Shown here piece by piece: positions 7,224-15,417 of a stretch of 64,000 bases of DNA. Within the stretch, counting starts at the first letter, position 1, and the number at the start of each line of letters is the position of its first letter. Location of the stretch: positions 3,038,501 to 3,102,500 of the forward strand of contig NZ_AP025344.1 of the NCBI RefSeq assembly GCF_021654795.1, written 5' to 3'. The stretch is from Paenibacillus dendritiformis (lineage in GTDB: Bacteria > Bacillota > Bacilli > Paenibacillales > Paenibacillaceae). A model generated the notes under the pieces. The model searched no databases. It was not told where the DNA came from and saw nothing but the letters and a program-made list of their open reading frames with translations. The translations under genes were made by a program, and so were the position numbers.

Positions 7224-8402
7224 GTGCAAAGAAAAATCTCAACGCCATCATTATGGTTGCTCATTGTTTTAGTCGGTTTTCCGCAGATTAGCGAAACGAT
7301 ATATACGCCGTCCTTGCCGGATATCGCCAGTCATCTCCAGGCAAGCGGCAACCTGATTCAACTGACGCTCAGCATCTACTTCCTCGGCTTCGCCTGCGGC
7401 GTGTTTTGCTGGGGAAGGCTCTCGGATTCCATCGGGCGGCGTCCCGCATTGCTATGGGGAATCTTCGTCTATGGACTGGGAAGCTTGGGCTGTTCCCTGT
7501 CTCCTTCGGCGGGATGGTTATTGGTGAGCCGCTTCATTCAGGCCTTTGGCGCCAGTACCGGATCCGTCGTGACGCAGACGATCTTGCGCGAGAGTATCGA
7601 TGGAGCCAAGCGTCATGCCGTATTTGCTCAAATATCGGCTGCGCTTGCCTTCACGCCGGCAATCGGGCCCTTGATCGGCGGGTGGATCGATCAAGCGCTT
7701 GGCTTCCGGGCGGTGTTCGTCACGCTCGTCGTGATGAGCATCGCGATTTTCATGTACACGCTGGCGGCTCTGCCCGAGACAAGAGTGTCCGCCGCGGCGA
7801 AGATTAGCACATGGGCGGTGGCCCAGCGCCTCGTGTCGGACCGGAGAATATGGGCCTTCGGTTTTCTCATCGGCGCCACCAATGGCATCTTGTTCAGCTA
7901 CTATGCCGAAGCGCCGTTTATTTTTATTGAATTTTTTCGGATGACCCCGGGGATGTTCAGTTTTTTCGGTATTTTGGTAGCGATGTCTTCCATATTCGGG
8001 GCGATGTTGTCGAAAAAAATGGTCGCGAGATTTCCGGCAGAACGCATCATCCGGATGGGCTGTACCGTGACGGCGGCCGGAGCTGCATGCCTTGCAGGTC
8101 TCGCTCTGTATGGAATCAGACCGTCCGCTGTCTTCTTGGTGCTCATGGCAGCCTGCATCTTTATCCTCTTGCTGGGGATAGGGATGGCCATTCCGAACTG
8201 CCTGAGCTTGGCGCTCGTCCATTATGGCGATGTGCTTGGTACGGCGGGCGCGATTTTCGGATTAGGCTACTATGTGGTGGTCAGTCTGATTACGAGCGGG
8301 ATGAGTTACTTGCACAATGATTCTTTACTCACGATGCCCGCTTATTTTCTCGCCCTGGCCCTCATGATGCTCCTGATCAGCCGTCAAGCGGCGAGACACT
8401 AA
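7224..8402 (+). CDS. Bcr/CflA-type MFS drug efflux transporter
   Basis: A 392-residue, 12-helix major facilitator of the drug:proton antiporter DHA1 group, closest in look to Bcr/CflA. Motif A appears as GRLSDSIGRRPALLWG (about residues 68-83), and the N-terminus has the family's QISETIYTPSLPDIA. GTG 7224 lies 9 bases after AGGGGG. Family members export bicyclomycin, chloramphenicol, sulfonamides or small metabolites. The leader peptide and RBS-masking repeat upstream suggest inducible synthesis, so the natural inducer may be a ribosome-targeting drug. Confidence 0.9.
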   Translation: MQRKISTPSLWLLIVLVGFPQISETIYTPSLPDIASHLQASGNLIQLTLSIYFLGFACGVFCWGRLSDSIGRRPALLWGIFVYGLGSLGCSLSPSAGWLLVSRFIQAFGASTGSVVTQTILRESIDGAKRHAVFAQISAALAFTPAIGPLIGGWIDQALGFRAVFVTLVVMSIAIFMYTLAALPETRVSAAAKISTWAVAQRLVSDRRIWAFGFLIGATNGILFSYYAEAPFIFIEFFRMTPGMFSFFGILVAMSSIFGAMLSKKMVARFPAERIIRMGCTVTAAGAACLAGLALYGIRPSAVFLVLMAACIFILLLGIGMAIPNCLSLALVHYGDVLGTAGAIFGLGYYVVVSLITSGMSYLHNDSLLTMPAYFLALALMMLLISRQAARH

Positions 8403-8414
8403 GTAACGAAGAAG

Positions 8415-8456
8415 GGGCTGTCTCATCCGCAGGATTTAGCTGCCGTGAGACGGCCC
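8415..8456 (+). terminator. hairpin after MFS gene
   Basis: GGGCTGTCTCA and TGAGACGGCCC form an 11-bp stem with one wobble pair. There is no T run after it, so it is a weak or decayed terminator. Confidence 0.5.
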
Positions 8457-8469
8457 TCCTGAATCTCAA

Positions 8470-9190
8470 GCCTCGACTTGCCGAAAAGCTGCAAAAGTGA
8501 AGATTTTCCTTACGATGTTTACTCCGTTACAGGCATTCCTGCAAAAACGCATCAATTGCAGCCAATACAAGAGATAGAAAGCAAAAATCTGCCGGAAATG
8601 TTGCACTTTTCAGGCTGTTGGAAAATCCCCTGTTTTTTTGTGAAGGGGTGGAGATGGTCCATTTTCCTCTTCCAAACTTTGGCTCTTAGAGTGTTTTAAA
8701 TCGATTTTCTCTACCGGGAGAAGAGATCACTCACAAGTAAAAAGCCCCATAGACTACTCATTGGCCTGATTTTACGGGATCCAAGCGACCGCGTCGGATG
8801 CTGGGGGCATCATCGCATTATCCGGCCTGCTGGAAGCATTATCGGCCTGCTCGAAGCATTATCCGGCCTGCTGGAAGCATCGTTGCCTCCTGGGGCTTGG
8901 ACGTGCGGAGGAAATTGCTGCTATTTTACAGGAATTTCGGCTTAATGAGTCCCCATCCCGAGGAATTGCTGCAAATCTACATCATTTTAGGCCCTTTTGC
9001 TTCAAACCGAAGCGAAACGGGGGAAATTCCTGTAATTTTGCAGGATTCCCTTTCTGGAATAGTCGTCCATATCGAATTGCTGTATTTATGCAGGATTTCG
9101 CTTACTGAATAGGAGCGTCTGGAGAAATCGTGGAGTTTTGCGGATTTCGACTGCCGGATGGGCGTGTCCAGGGAAATGGTGCAGTTTTCA
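8470..9190. repeat. degenerate interspersed-repeat array, no gene
   Basis: No credible gene is present in this 0.7 kb. It holds about nine degenerate copies of a short motif of the type GAATTGCTGTATTTATGCAGG (variants near 8480, 8545, 8600, 8910, 8965, 9020, 9070, 9130 and 9175), spaced by roughly 50-70 bases. Most copies carry the small dyad CTGnA...TnCAG. Related copies occur at 26140-26285. The array runs directly into the 5' end of the phosphotransferase pseudogene. The open frame at 8798-9112 is made of these repeats and is not taken as a gene. Confidence 0.6.
8815..8876. repeat. three tandem copies of a 21-base unit
   Basis: GCATTATCCGGCCTGCTGGA plus one base is repeated three times (8815-8835, 8836-8855 with one base missing, 8856-8876). 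A partial fourth copy starts with GCATCG. The repeats lie inside the larger array. Confidence 0.8.
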
Positions 9191-9192
9191 GG

Positions 9193-10162
9193 ATGGTGGA
9201 AATATTCATTTTCCTACTCAAGAACCGCCATTATGATATCGAGGGAGCGAAGGTCATCCCGCAGCAGGGCGGATGGTCCGCGCTCGCCTTTAAAGCAGGT
9301 GCGGCGCATCAGGACTATTTCTTGAAAATGTATGAAAAGAGCAGGGCTTCGACCCCAAAATGGGCGGCTCTGATCGATAACTATGTGCCGGTCTTGTTGT
9401 GGCTCTTGCGGCATAGCGGCCTGAAGGGGAAATCCCGGTGCCGCTGCTGACGAAGAGCGGCCATTATCAATGCGAAGATGAAAACGGGATCTATCTGATG
9501 TATGAATATATTCACGGCGCCGCCATTGGCGGCAACGCGTTGACGACGGAGCAGGTCTGCCAGCTTGCGGATATGATGGGGGAGCTCCATCGTTACGGCG
9601 AAGACATTCCATTGGTACGGACGCGTTGAAGGAAGATTTTCAAGTTCCGTTTGCCCGGTCGTTGAAGGAATTTTGGCAGCAGGAGCATGAAGCGGTTCCC
9701 GGCGATGTGCGAGAACGGATCAATCCTTATCGGGAGCAGATTTTGGCCCTGGTTGACAGCGTAGAGAAGCGATCGGAACGTCTAAAAAACAGCAACATCC
9801 GATTGGCTCTCTGCCATACGGACATCCCCCCCTGGAATATGATGCAGTCCGGGCAGCAGCTTGTGTTGATCGACTGGGAAGGCCTGAAGCTGGCCCCCGT
9901 GGAGGCAGACATGATGTTTTTGGTTGATGAACCCTTCTTTGAATCCTTTATCCGCATATACCGGAAGCGGCATCCGGATTATGCCGTCGACGCCGACGCA
10001 TTGCAATTTTATCAAGGCAGACGCAAGTTGGAGGATATTTTGGAATTCCTCGAACAGCTTGTCTATGACGGCCAAGATGCGCCGGCAACAGAGGAGACCT
10101 TAGCCCATTTGAACGAAGAACTGCGAGATCTGAGCAATTCGATAGCCACATACGTAAAATAG
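9193..10162 (+). pseudogene. aminoglycoside phosphotransferase-like gene with two frameshifts
   Basis: Three consecutive frames together encode an APH/ChoK-type kinase. Residues from ATG 9193 (DIEGAKVIPQQGGW...) run to a shift near 9430, where GGGGAAATCCCGGTG should read on as EIPVPLLTKSGHYQ. A second shift near 9622 separates ...DIPLVRT from DALKEDFQVPF. The catalytic loop survives as LCHTDIPPWN (about 9808-9840) and the Mg-binding segment as LIDWEG. The 5' end abuts the repeat array at 8470-9190, so the original promoter and start may have been replaced. Similar proteins include spore CotS-like kinases and homoserine or antibiotic kinases, so antibiotic resistance is not implied. A sound terminator follows. 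Confidence 0.8.
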
Positions 10163-10172
10163 ATGCGATGGA

Positions 10173-10214
10173 GAAGCGGGAACTGCTGAGATTTCAGATC
10201 CGCTTCTTTTTTTT
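10173..10214 (+). terminator. rho-independent terminator
   Basis: GAAGCGG (10173-10179) pairs with CCGCTTC (10200-10206), with an inner CTGA/TCAG stem, and is followed by eight T. Confidence 0.85.
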
Positions 10215-10270
10215 GCCAAGCCGGTATTCTGCAGTCCTCCCGTCCTGCTGTTCCCGCTCAATAATAAAGC

Positions 10271-10301
10271 TTGCAAGTGACGCAGCGTCACCTTGTATAG
10301 T
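10271..10301 (+). promoter_or_regulatory. promoter with 19-base spacer and central dyad (MerR-like)
   Basis: TTGCAA (10271-10276) and TATAGT (10296-10301) are 19 bases apart. The spacer contains the perfect dyad GTGACGC-A-GCGTCAC (10277-10291). Overlong spacers with a central dyad are the hallmark of MerR-family activated promoters. No MerR gene is adjacent, so this is inference. A second dyad, GTATA-GTTAAAT-TATAC, overlaps the -10 region. Confidence 0.45.
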
Positions 10302-10345
10302 TAAATTATACGACAGAGGATTGAGGGATCAGGAGGGAACAGACA

Positions 10346-11035
10346 GTGATGCAGAAGAAAAACAGCCGCTGGACATGGCGGGAACTGGCAGCATTGCTTG
10401 CGTTGGAATTCGTCTTTGTGATATTCGTGATCAAATACCCGGTGCAGTCGATCTATGAGCAGTGGCTGGGTAATCCGCTTTATTCCGGAACGTTAACCGG
10501 GCTTACGATCGCGATTACGCTATTGATTGGGCTTTATGTTGTTGCGTTGCGGCCGCACAATTTGTCGTGGGCGGATCTGGGGGTAAAGCATTTTCCGGGA
10601 GAAGTGTGGCGGAGGATTCCGTTCTGGACGCTGATTCTTATCGTATTGAGCCTCGCGGCCGTCTACCTCACCGGCCTTCTTGGCAACCCGGTGGAGAACA
10701 GCAAGACAGAGAGTCTGCAGCAGCATGTCTCGCTCTTTACCATCGCGATCGCGATTGCCGCGGCAGGTATCGTATCTCCTTTTTATGAAGAAATCTTTTA
10801 CCGGGGCTTTATATATCAATGGCTGCGGGCGCGTACCGGCATTGGGCGGGCGATCATGATTAGCTCGCTCATCTTTACCGCAGCTCATTTCCCTACAACG
10901 AATGCGATGCCCGTAAATTTTATTAGCGGCGTCGTGCTTGCCTGGACCTATGAGCGGACAGGTTCAGCCGTGCCCGGCATGATCGTCCACGGCGTGTTCA
11001 ATACGATTGCCGTGCTGTTAACAGCGTTAAGCTAA
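10346..11035 (+). CDS. CPBP-family intramembrane metalloprotease
   Basis: A 229-residue membrane protein with about six helices and the CPBP (CaaX protease and bacteriocin-processing) signature. The EExxxR motif is EEIFYR (about residues 147-152), followed by FTAAHF and HGVFN with the conserved His residues. Such proteins are glutamic/metal-type intramembrane proteases or, in some cases, bacteriocin immunity proteins. GTG 10346 lies 8 bases after AGGAGGG; ATG 10349 is the next codon and equally possible. It is expressed alone, apparently from the unusual promoter at 10271. Confidence 0.88.
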   Translation: MMQKKNSRWTWRELAALLALEFVFVIFVIKYPVQSIYEQWLGNPLYSGTLTGLTIAITLLIGLYVVALRPHNLSWADLGVKHFPGEVWRRIPFWTLILIVLSLAAVYLTGLLGNPVENSKTESLQQHVSLFTIAIAIAAAGIVSPFYEEIFYRGFIYQWLRARTGIGRAIMISSLIFTAAHFPTTNAMPVNFISGVVLAWTYERTGSAVPGMIVHGVFNTIAVLLTALS

Positions 11036-11089
11036 CGAGGCTCTGCATTTCCAGAAGTCTGCGCATGACCGACAAAACTCCTTTATAAC

Positions 11090-11137
11090 ATCTTCACAAC
11101 TTGCAAATACGATCTTCACATCTTTCCTTTATATTAT
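11090..11137 (+). promoter_or_regulatory. OmpR-type direct-repeat promoter
   Basis: ATCTTCACA occurs at 11090-11098 and 11112-11120, a 22-bp period, upstream of TATTAT (11132-11137). The second copy overlaps the place of the -35 box, which is otherwise non-consensus. This is typical of a promoter activated by an OmpR-family response regulator. The likely activator is the regulator encoded at 11496. Confidence 0.5.
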
Positions 11138-11158
11138 AACCAAAAGGAGGAGACACTA

Positions 11159-11426
11159 ATGAAAAAAGTATGGCTTGGCGTTAGCGCCTTGGTCTTGGTT
11201 CATGGGGATGGGAGCAGCCGGCGCATATGCGGCATCGGCCGATAATAATGCGGGCGGTGACCGCAGCGGCTTTGAACAGATGCTGCCGTTCGCGAAGCAA
11301 ATGCACCCCGGCCTCTCGGATCAACAGATTGAACGGATGTACGACAGCTGTCACAACGGCAATGGCATGGGACGGGGAATGATGAGCAATTCTCAGTGGC
11401 GCGGCAGTATGATGAATTTCAATTAA
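11159..11426 (+). pseudogene. small secreted protein with a frameshift in its signal peptide
   Basis: ATG 11159 has an AAAGGAGGAG site and starts MKKVWLGVSALVLV. The frame then slips: as written it stops after 28 codons. The +1-shifted frame continues MGMGAAGAYA-ASADNNAGG and ends at 11426 with MHPGLSDQQIERMYDSCHNG and a Gly/Met-rich tail. Removing one base near 11200 (the C in GTTCATGG) restores a textbook signal peptide cleaved after AYA and a mature part of about 65 residues with a Cys-His pair. It precedes a two-component system and has the direct-repeat promoter, so it looks like that system's output. A sequencing error, a real null mutation or phase variation cannot be told apart here. 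Confidence 0.7.
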
Positions 11427-11437
11427 TACTGTGCTAT

Positions 11438-11472
11438 GATAGGCCTCGCGAATATCGCAAGGCCTATCTTTG
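11438..11472 (+). terminator. hairpin before the response regulator
   Basis: GATAGGCCTCGCG pairs with CGCAAGGCCTATC (11456-11468, one mismatch) and is followed by TTTGT. It would separate the small secreted protein from the regulator gene or attenuate read-through. Confidence 0.65.
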
Positions 11473-11495
11473 TATATAGGGTGAGGTTGATACGT

Positions 11496-12203
11496 ATGGA
11501 TCGCGCAAAAATTTTGATTGTCGATGATGAGCCTGATATCCTTCAAGTCATTAAAGCCTATCTGGAGAAAAATGATTATCTGGTGTATGAAGCGGATACC
11601 GGGAAGGGAGCGCTGAGTCTGTGGGAGCATCTGCGGCCTGACCTGATCATATTGGACTTGATGCTGCCTGACATGTCCGGCGAAGAAATCTGCAGAACCA
11701 TCCGCAAGACATCCAACGTTCCCATCCTGATGCTGACCGCCAAAAGCAGCGAGGATGATATGGTGAATGGAATTCTGATCGGAGCAGACGATTATATTAT
11801 GAAGCCATTCAGCCCCAGAGAGCTGGTGGTGCGGGTGATTGGCTTGTTGCGCAGAGCGCAGCTTCCTGTCGCGCCGCAGCAAGAAAAGCCTCTTTCCTTC
11901 TGCAATAACGATCTGTCCATTGATCCCCAACGGCATGAAGTGAAAGTCAGGGGGGGGTCTGTCTCGCTCACGCCCATTGAATTCAAATTGCTTGAGCTTC
12001 TGGCGAAGAATCCAAAGCGAGCATTCAGCCGCCTGGAACTCGTTAACCTTATCCAAGGGGACACGTTTGAGGGATTCGAGCGCACGATCGATGTTCATAT
12101 TAAAAACATTAGGCAAAAAATAGGGGATAACCCGAGAAAACCGACATTTATCGCGACGGTTTTCGGCGTCGGATACAAATTTCAGGTGAATCCGGATGAA
12201 TAA
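11496..12203 (+). CDS. OmpR-family response regulator
   Basis: 235 residues: a receiver domain (1-120) and a winged-helix C-terminal DNA-binding domain (about 135-235, ending FGVGYKF). Phosphoacceptor-site residues are all present: acidic pair D10/D11, phospho-aspartate D54, T81 and K103. ATG 11496 has AGGGTGAGG upstream; the longer open frame from 11436 includes the preceding terminator and is rejected. Its 3' end overlaps the sensor kinase by 8 bases. It probably controls the small secreted protein upstream through the ATCTTCACA repeats. The stimulus is unknown. Confidence 0.93.
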   Translation: MDRAKILIVDDEPDILQVIKAYLEKNDYLVYEADTGKGALSLWEHLRPDLIILDLMLPDMSGEEICRTIRKTSNVPILMLTAKSSEDDMVNGILIGADDYIMKPFSPRELVVRVIGLLRRAQLPVAPQQEKPLSFCNNDLSIDPQRHEVKVRGGSVSLTPIEFKLLELLAKNPKRAFSRLELVNLIQGDTFEGFERTIDVHIKNIRQKIGDNPRKPTFIATVFGVGYKFQVNPDE

Positions 12204-13569
12204 GAGCGGACTTCGCAAAAAGCTGTTATTGTCGCATATCGGGGTAGCGCTCACCTCGCTGCTGACCATAACGCTTCTCGTCTACCTGGTCATGACCTTT
12301 GCCTTCGGCCAGTATATGAAGAATCAGCAGCAAGCAGAAGCCGACATGTTGCTTAACGATCTGGAGACCTCCTACAACGCGGAGGCAGACGGATGGCCGA
12401 TGGGCTCGCTCATGCAGCTTTCCCACCAAGCCATGCTCCGTAATTATACGGTCAAAATCTACGATGACAGGAATGAGCTGATCTGGGATACAAGCAGGAT
12501 GGGCAGGATGATGCATACTCCGCCCGGAGGCGCGGATACAGGATACGAGATCGGCGATAACGATAATATCATTACGAAAAGCATGATGAAAAACGGAAAA
12601 AAAATCGGCAAGCTCGAAATTCAAGGAATCGAGAGCGCCTTTGCCTCCCAAAATCAAAAGTTCCTGAGGTTGTTCAACTTTTTATTATGGGGCGCCCTCC
12701 TTATTGTGATCGTTGGCGTCTCCCTCTTCAGCGTCTTCATGGCAAATAGTTTAAGCCGCCCGCTCATGCGAATCAAGCAGATAGCCACCCGAATGAGAAC
12801 CGGAGATCTGTCTTCCCGGGTTGCACTGGCCAGCCCGAAAACAGAAATCGACGAGGTAGGCTTGGCGTTGAATCACCTGGCGGATGCCCTGGAGCAGCAG
12901 GATAAGCTGCGCAAAAATTTGACGGCCGATATCGCGCATGAATTACGTACGCCATTAGCCACGATTCAAAGCCATATTGAAGCTTTCCAGGACGGGGTGT
13001 GGCAAGCGACGCCTGACAAGCTGCAGGTATGCCATGAACAAGTGATGCGATTGGTGAAGCTCATCCATGATCTTGAGAAGCTGACGGCGGTCGAAAATCC
13101 GATGCTGCAGCTTCAAAAAAATAAAGTGTCGCTGAATGAAGTGATTCGGGAGTCCGTGAAAACGGTAGCCGGCCAGTTTGCAGATAAAAATATTTCCATT
13201 GCTATAGAGCAGGACCAGGATGTTTTTTTGACCGGCGATTATGTAAGGCTCGTTCAAGTTTTTGTAAACCTGCTGAATAACGCCTATAAATATACGAACG
13301 AGGGCAGCATCCGTGTCGTTATCTCCGAAGAGCCGTCCTATGCGAAGGTCACCCTTACGGATACCGGAACTGGCATCGCTCAAGAGGAACTGCCGTTTAT
13401 ATTTGAACGGTTTTATCGGGGCGAGAAATCCCGCAACCGCCGAACCGGCGGAGCCGGGATCGGACTGGCGATCGTCAAAGCGATCGTGGAAGCGCATGGA
13501 GGGCGCATTTCCGCCAAAAGCGCGCTTGGCCACGGGAGTGAATTCTGCGTTCGGCTTCCCAAATCATAG
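12196..13569 (+). CDS. sensor histidine kinase
   Basis: A 457-residue membrane kinase. It has a first helix at about 12-38, an extracytoplasmic sensing segment of some 115 residues (Met-rich, with RMGRMMHTPPGG), a second helix at about 158-180, a HAMP domain and a HisKA dimerisation helix with phospho-accepting H248 in DIAHELRTP. The HATPase domain follows, with N-, G1- and G2-type boxes (NLLNNAYKYT, DTGTGI, GGAGIGLAI). It overlaps the response regulator, so the two are translationally coupled. The Met/Gly-rich loop, like the Met-rich tail of the secreted protein upstream, could hint at metal or envelope sensing, but that is only suggestive. Confidence 0.93.
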   Translation: MNKSGLRKKLLLSHIGVALTSLLTITLLVYLVMTFAFGQYMKNQQQAEADMLLNDLETSYNAEADGWPMGSLMQLSHQAMLRNYTVKIYDDRNELIWDTSRMGRMMHTPPGGADTGYEIGDNDNIITKSMMKNGKKIGKLEIQGIESAFASQNQKFLRLFNFLLWGALLIVIVGVSLFSVFMANSLSRPLMRIKQIATRMRTGDLSSRVALASPKTEIDEVGLALNHLADALEQQDKLRKNLTADIAHELRTPLATIQSHIEAFQDGVWQATPDKLQVCHEQVMRLVKLIHDLEKLTAVENPMLQLQKNKVSLNEVIRESVKTVAGQFADKNISIAIEQDQDVFLTGDYVRLVQVFVNLLNNAYKYTNEGSIRVVISEEPSYAKVTLTDTGTGIAQEELPFIFERFYRGEKSRNRRTGGAGIGLAIVKAIVEAHGGRISAKSALGHGSEFCVRLPKS

Positions 13570-13693
13570 GCGAGAGTCCCTACAGGGCGTGGAGCTCGAT
13601 GATTAATGTTAGAAATAATACTGAAACTTTCCACCCATGAATTTGTTTTCCCAAGGCAAAATAAGAGTAGATATCGACAAAGGGGAACAGTTC

Positions 13694-14287
13694 ATGTGGT
13701 TCAAAGCTTTTGCACTTTCCATCTGGAGTGTCATTGATCCGATGTACTATGCCTGTACCAGATTGAAATGCATCGAACATGAAGGCGGCAGCACGTTCCG
13801 CGTCAGGATTACTTCGTTCCGGGGGAGGCACGTGCTCTTATCCGATGGAACCATGATTAAAAAAGGCGACGTTTTGTTAAAAATTCATTTGCATAATGTC
13901 ATGCTTTTGAAAAACATGATGTCCATAAAAAGTGAAATCAAAAAGGGAAAAATACTCTATCGCCTCATTGAAAAATCGTTGCCTGATCTTGCCGAATATG
14001 TGCGCAATCATCCGAAGCGCCATGATATTAAAGGAATTATCGGGATAACGATGTTAAACCGGGGAGGAAGCGGGTTAGGCTTCGAAACGATACAGATAAG
14101 CAACGTGCTGTATAAATGGATCAAGTATGCCACGATGATGCCGATCTATTTCGTCTCGGCAAACAATCCGTTAAGGAACTTAAAAAAACAAACCCCCGCC
14201 TATTTATTCATGTCCAAAGATGTATTACTGAACAGATACGGGGATCAAACCATGCCGAACTTGCCTAATGGCCATAAAATACGCTGA
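13694..14287 (+). CDS. YkoP-like protein
   Basis: A 197-residue cytoplasmic protein resembling Bacillus YkoP. Typical segments are VIDPMYYACTRL, FRVRITSFRGRHVLLSDGT and IKKGDVLLKIHLHNV. Function is not established for the family. ATG 13694 is preferred over the earlier in-frame ATG at 13637, because AAAGGGG lies 8 bases before it and the family begins near this point. It lies downstream of the histidine kinase with a 124-base gap, and is convergent with the YheC/D-like gene. Confidence 0.8.
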   Translation: MWFKAFALSIWSVIDPMYYACTRLKCIEHEGGSTFRVRITSFRGRHVLLSDGTMIKKGDVLLKIHLHNVMLLKNMMSIKSEIKKGKILYRLIEKSLPDLAEYVRNHPKRHDIKGIIGITMLNRGGSGLGFETIQISNVLYKWIKYATMMPIYFVSANNPLRNLKKQTPAYLFMSKDVLLNRYGDQTMPNLPNGHKIR

Positions 14288-14352
14288 CTCTGGCAACGCG
14301 GCCAGTCCATTTTTTGACGATGCGATTTAGAGCCGGCCCGCTTCTGAACACT

Positions 14353-14386
14353 GGCCGCCTGCGACGGGATTCTTCTGCAGGCGGCC
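14353..14386. terminator. hairpin between convergent genes
   Basis: A perfect 10-bp stem GGCCGCCTGC/GCAGGCGGCC around a 14-base loop, without a strong T run. It lies between the YkoP-like and YheC/D-like genes and may serve both. Confidence 0.55.
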
Positions 14387-14395
14387 TCCTTCCGT

Positions 14396-15160
14396 TTACT
14401 TGAATCGCCCGTATGCTTTGGCATAACGCAGAATTCGGCGATAGGCGGAAGGATTGATGGTTCGGTAGACATATATGGCCGGACTTGTGTTCACTTCCAG
14501 GATCCATGGCCGCAGATTTTTATCGAGCGCGATATCGAGCCCTAGCTGTTTTAGACCTTTGTATTTTTTACTTAATTTTTTTCCTGCCGATAAGCCCATT
14601 TGGTTCAATTCACGGCGGAGCTTGCCAATGGAGGACGGATTCATATGTGGACGCAATAGGGCAGACAGCGATTCCATGGAACCGCCATTGCTGACATTCG
14701 TGACAATCTTATTGGCGGCTGCCTTGCGGCCGAAGATGGACATGGCCTCCCATTTATTGTTTAAATTTTTTTGAACCAAGACCCGGAGATCGAATTTTCT
14801 GCCGCGGTGGCTCATCATACGAATCCCCCGCTGCACCAAATACTTTCGCTTCCCGATTCTGGACTTGATCCCGGACTGCAAATCGTCCATTGAACGGAAC
14901 ACTTTGGTGGAAACTCCTTCTCTCAGCTCAAACGATGCATTGGAGCGTTTTTTGGCGCGCATGACTCCTTTCCCGTGAGTGCCTTTATCCGGCTTCACAT
15001 ACACCATGTTGTAGCGGTTCAGCATATCCCTCAGACTGATGGAATTGTATATGGCCGTCTTGGGGATGTAACGCTTCAGCGATGAGTTTTGCAAAATGCG
15101 CGTCTTTTTCCATTTGCTAAATACATGTTGAACAGGCAAACAAGCATCACCCTTTTCCAA
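14396..15160 (-). CDS. YheC/YheD-family ATP-grasp protein
   Basis: A protein of about 254 residues with the ATP-grasp arrangement of the YheC/YheD family, which includes spore-associated proteins of Bacilli. Recognisable parts are KWKKTRILQ near the N-terminus, VKPDKGTHGKGV (nucleotide-binding loop), KFDLRVLVQ and the C-terminal metal/ATP segment GLDIALDKNLRPWILEVNTSP. The start is uncertain. TTG 15160 is the first plausible codon, with only a weak RBS, and the frame stays open upstream to about 15225. The N-terminus may be shortened relative to longer family members. It is convergent with the YkoP-like gene. Confidence 0.82.
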   Translation of the reverse strand: MEKGDACLPVQHVFSKWKKTRILQNSSLKRYIPKTAIYNSISLRDMLNRYNMVYVKPDKGTHGKGVMRAKKRSNASFELREGVSTKVFRSMDDLQSGIKSRIGKRKYLVQRGIRMMSHRGRKFDLRVLVQKNLNNKWEAMSIFGRKAAANKIVTNVSNGGSMESLSALLRPHMNPSSIGKLRRELNQMGLSAGKKLSKKYKGLKQLGLDIALDKNLRPWILEVNTSPAIYVYRTINPSAYRRILRYAKAYGRFK

Positions 15161-15417
15161 AAGATCGACTGCCCTGATTGCTAGAAACTGCAGAGACGAG
15201 AATTCAATAATATGGTATCAATGTATGACGCTGTCCCTGATTCGGAGTGGATAAAAACCTAGAGGAACATTTAGGAAACTCCATGGCGCCCCATTGATAG
15301 CGATGCTCCGGCCGGGCTTGATGAAAATCGTATCCCAAGACGATAATATAAATATCAGCAAGCCGAAAAATGATGCAACGGCGAAGACATAGCGCGATAG
15401 ATAAGGAGAAAAGGCAA

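Noticed and set aside
8798..9112. 104-codon open frame
   Set aside because: Composed entirely of the 21-base tandem repeats and interspersed dyads; no RBS or domain.
11181..12269. 362-codon minus-strand frame opposite the secreted protein and response regulator
   Set aside because: Shadow frame; the plus strand encodes an unmistakable OmpR-type regulator.
15226..15405. Minus-strand hydrophobic open stretch upstream of the YheC/D-like gene
   Set aside because: No start codon or RBS; both adjacent frames are open, so coding cannot be supported.
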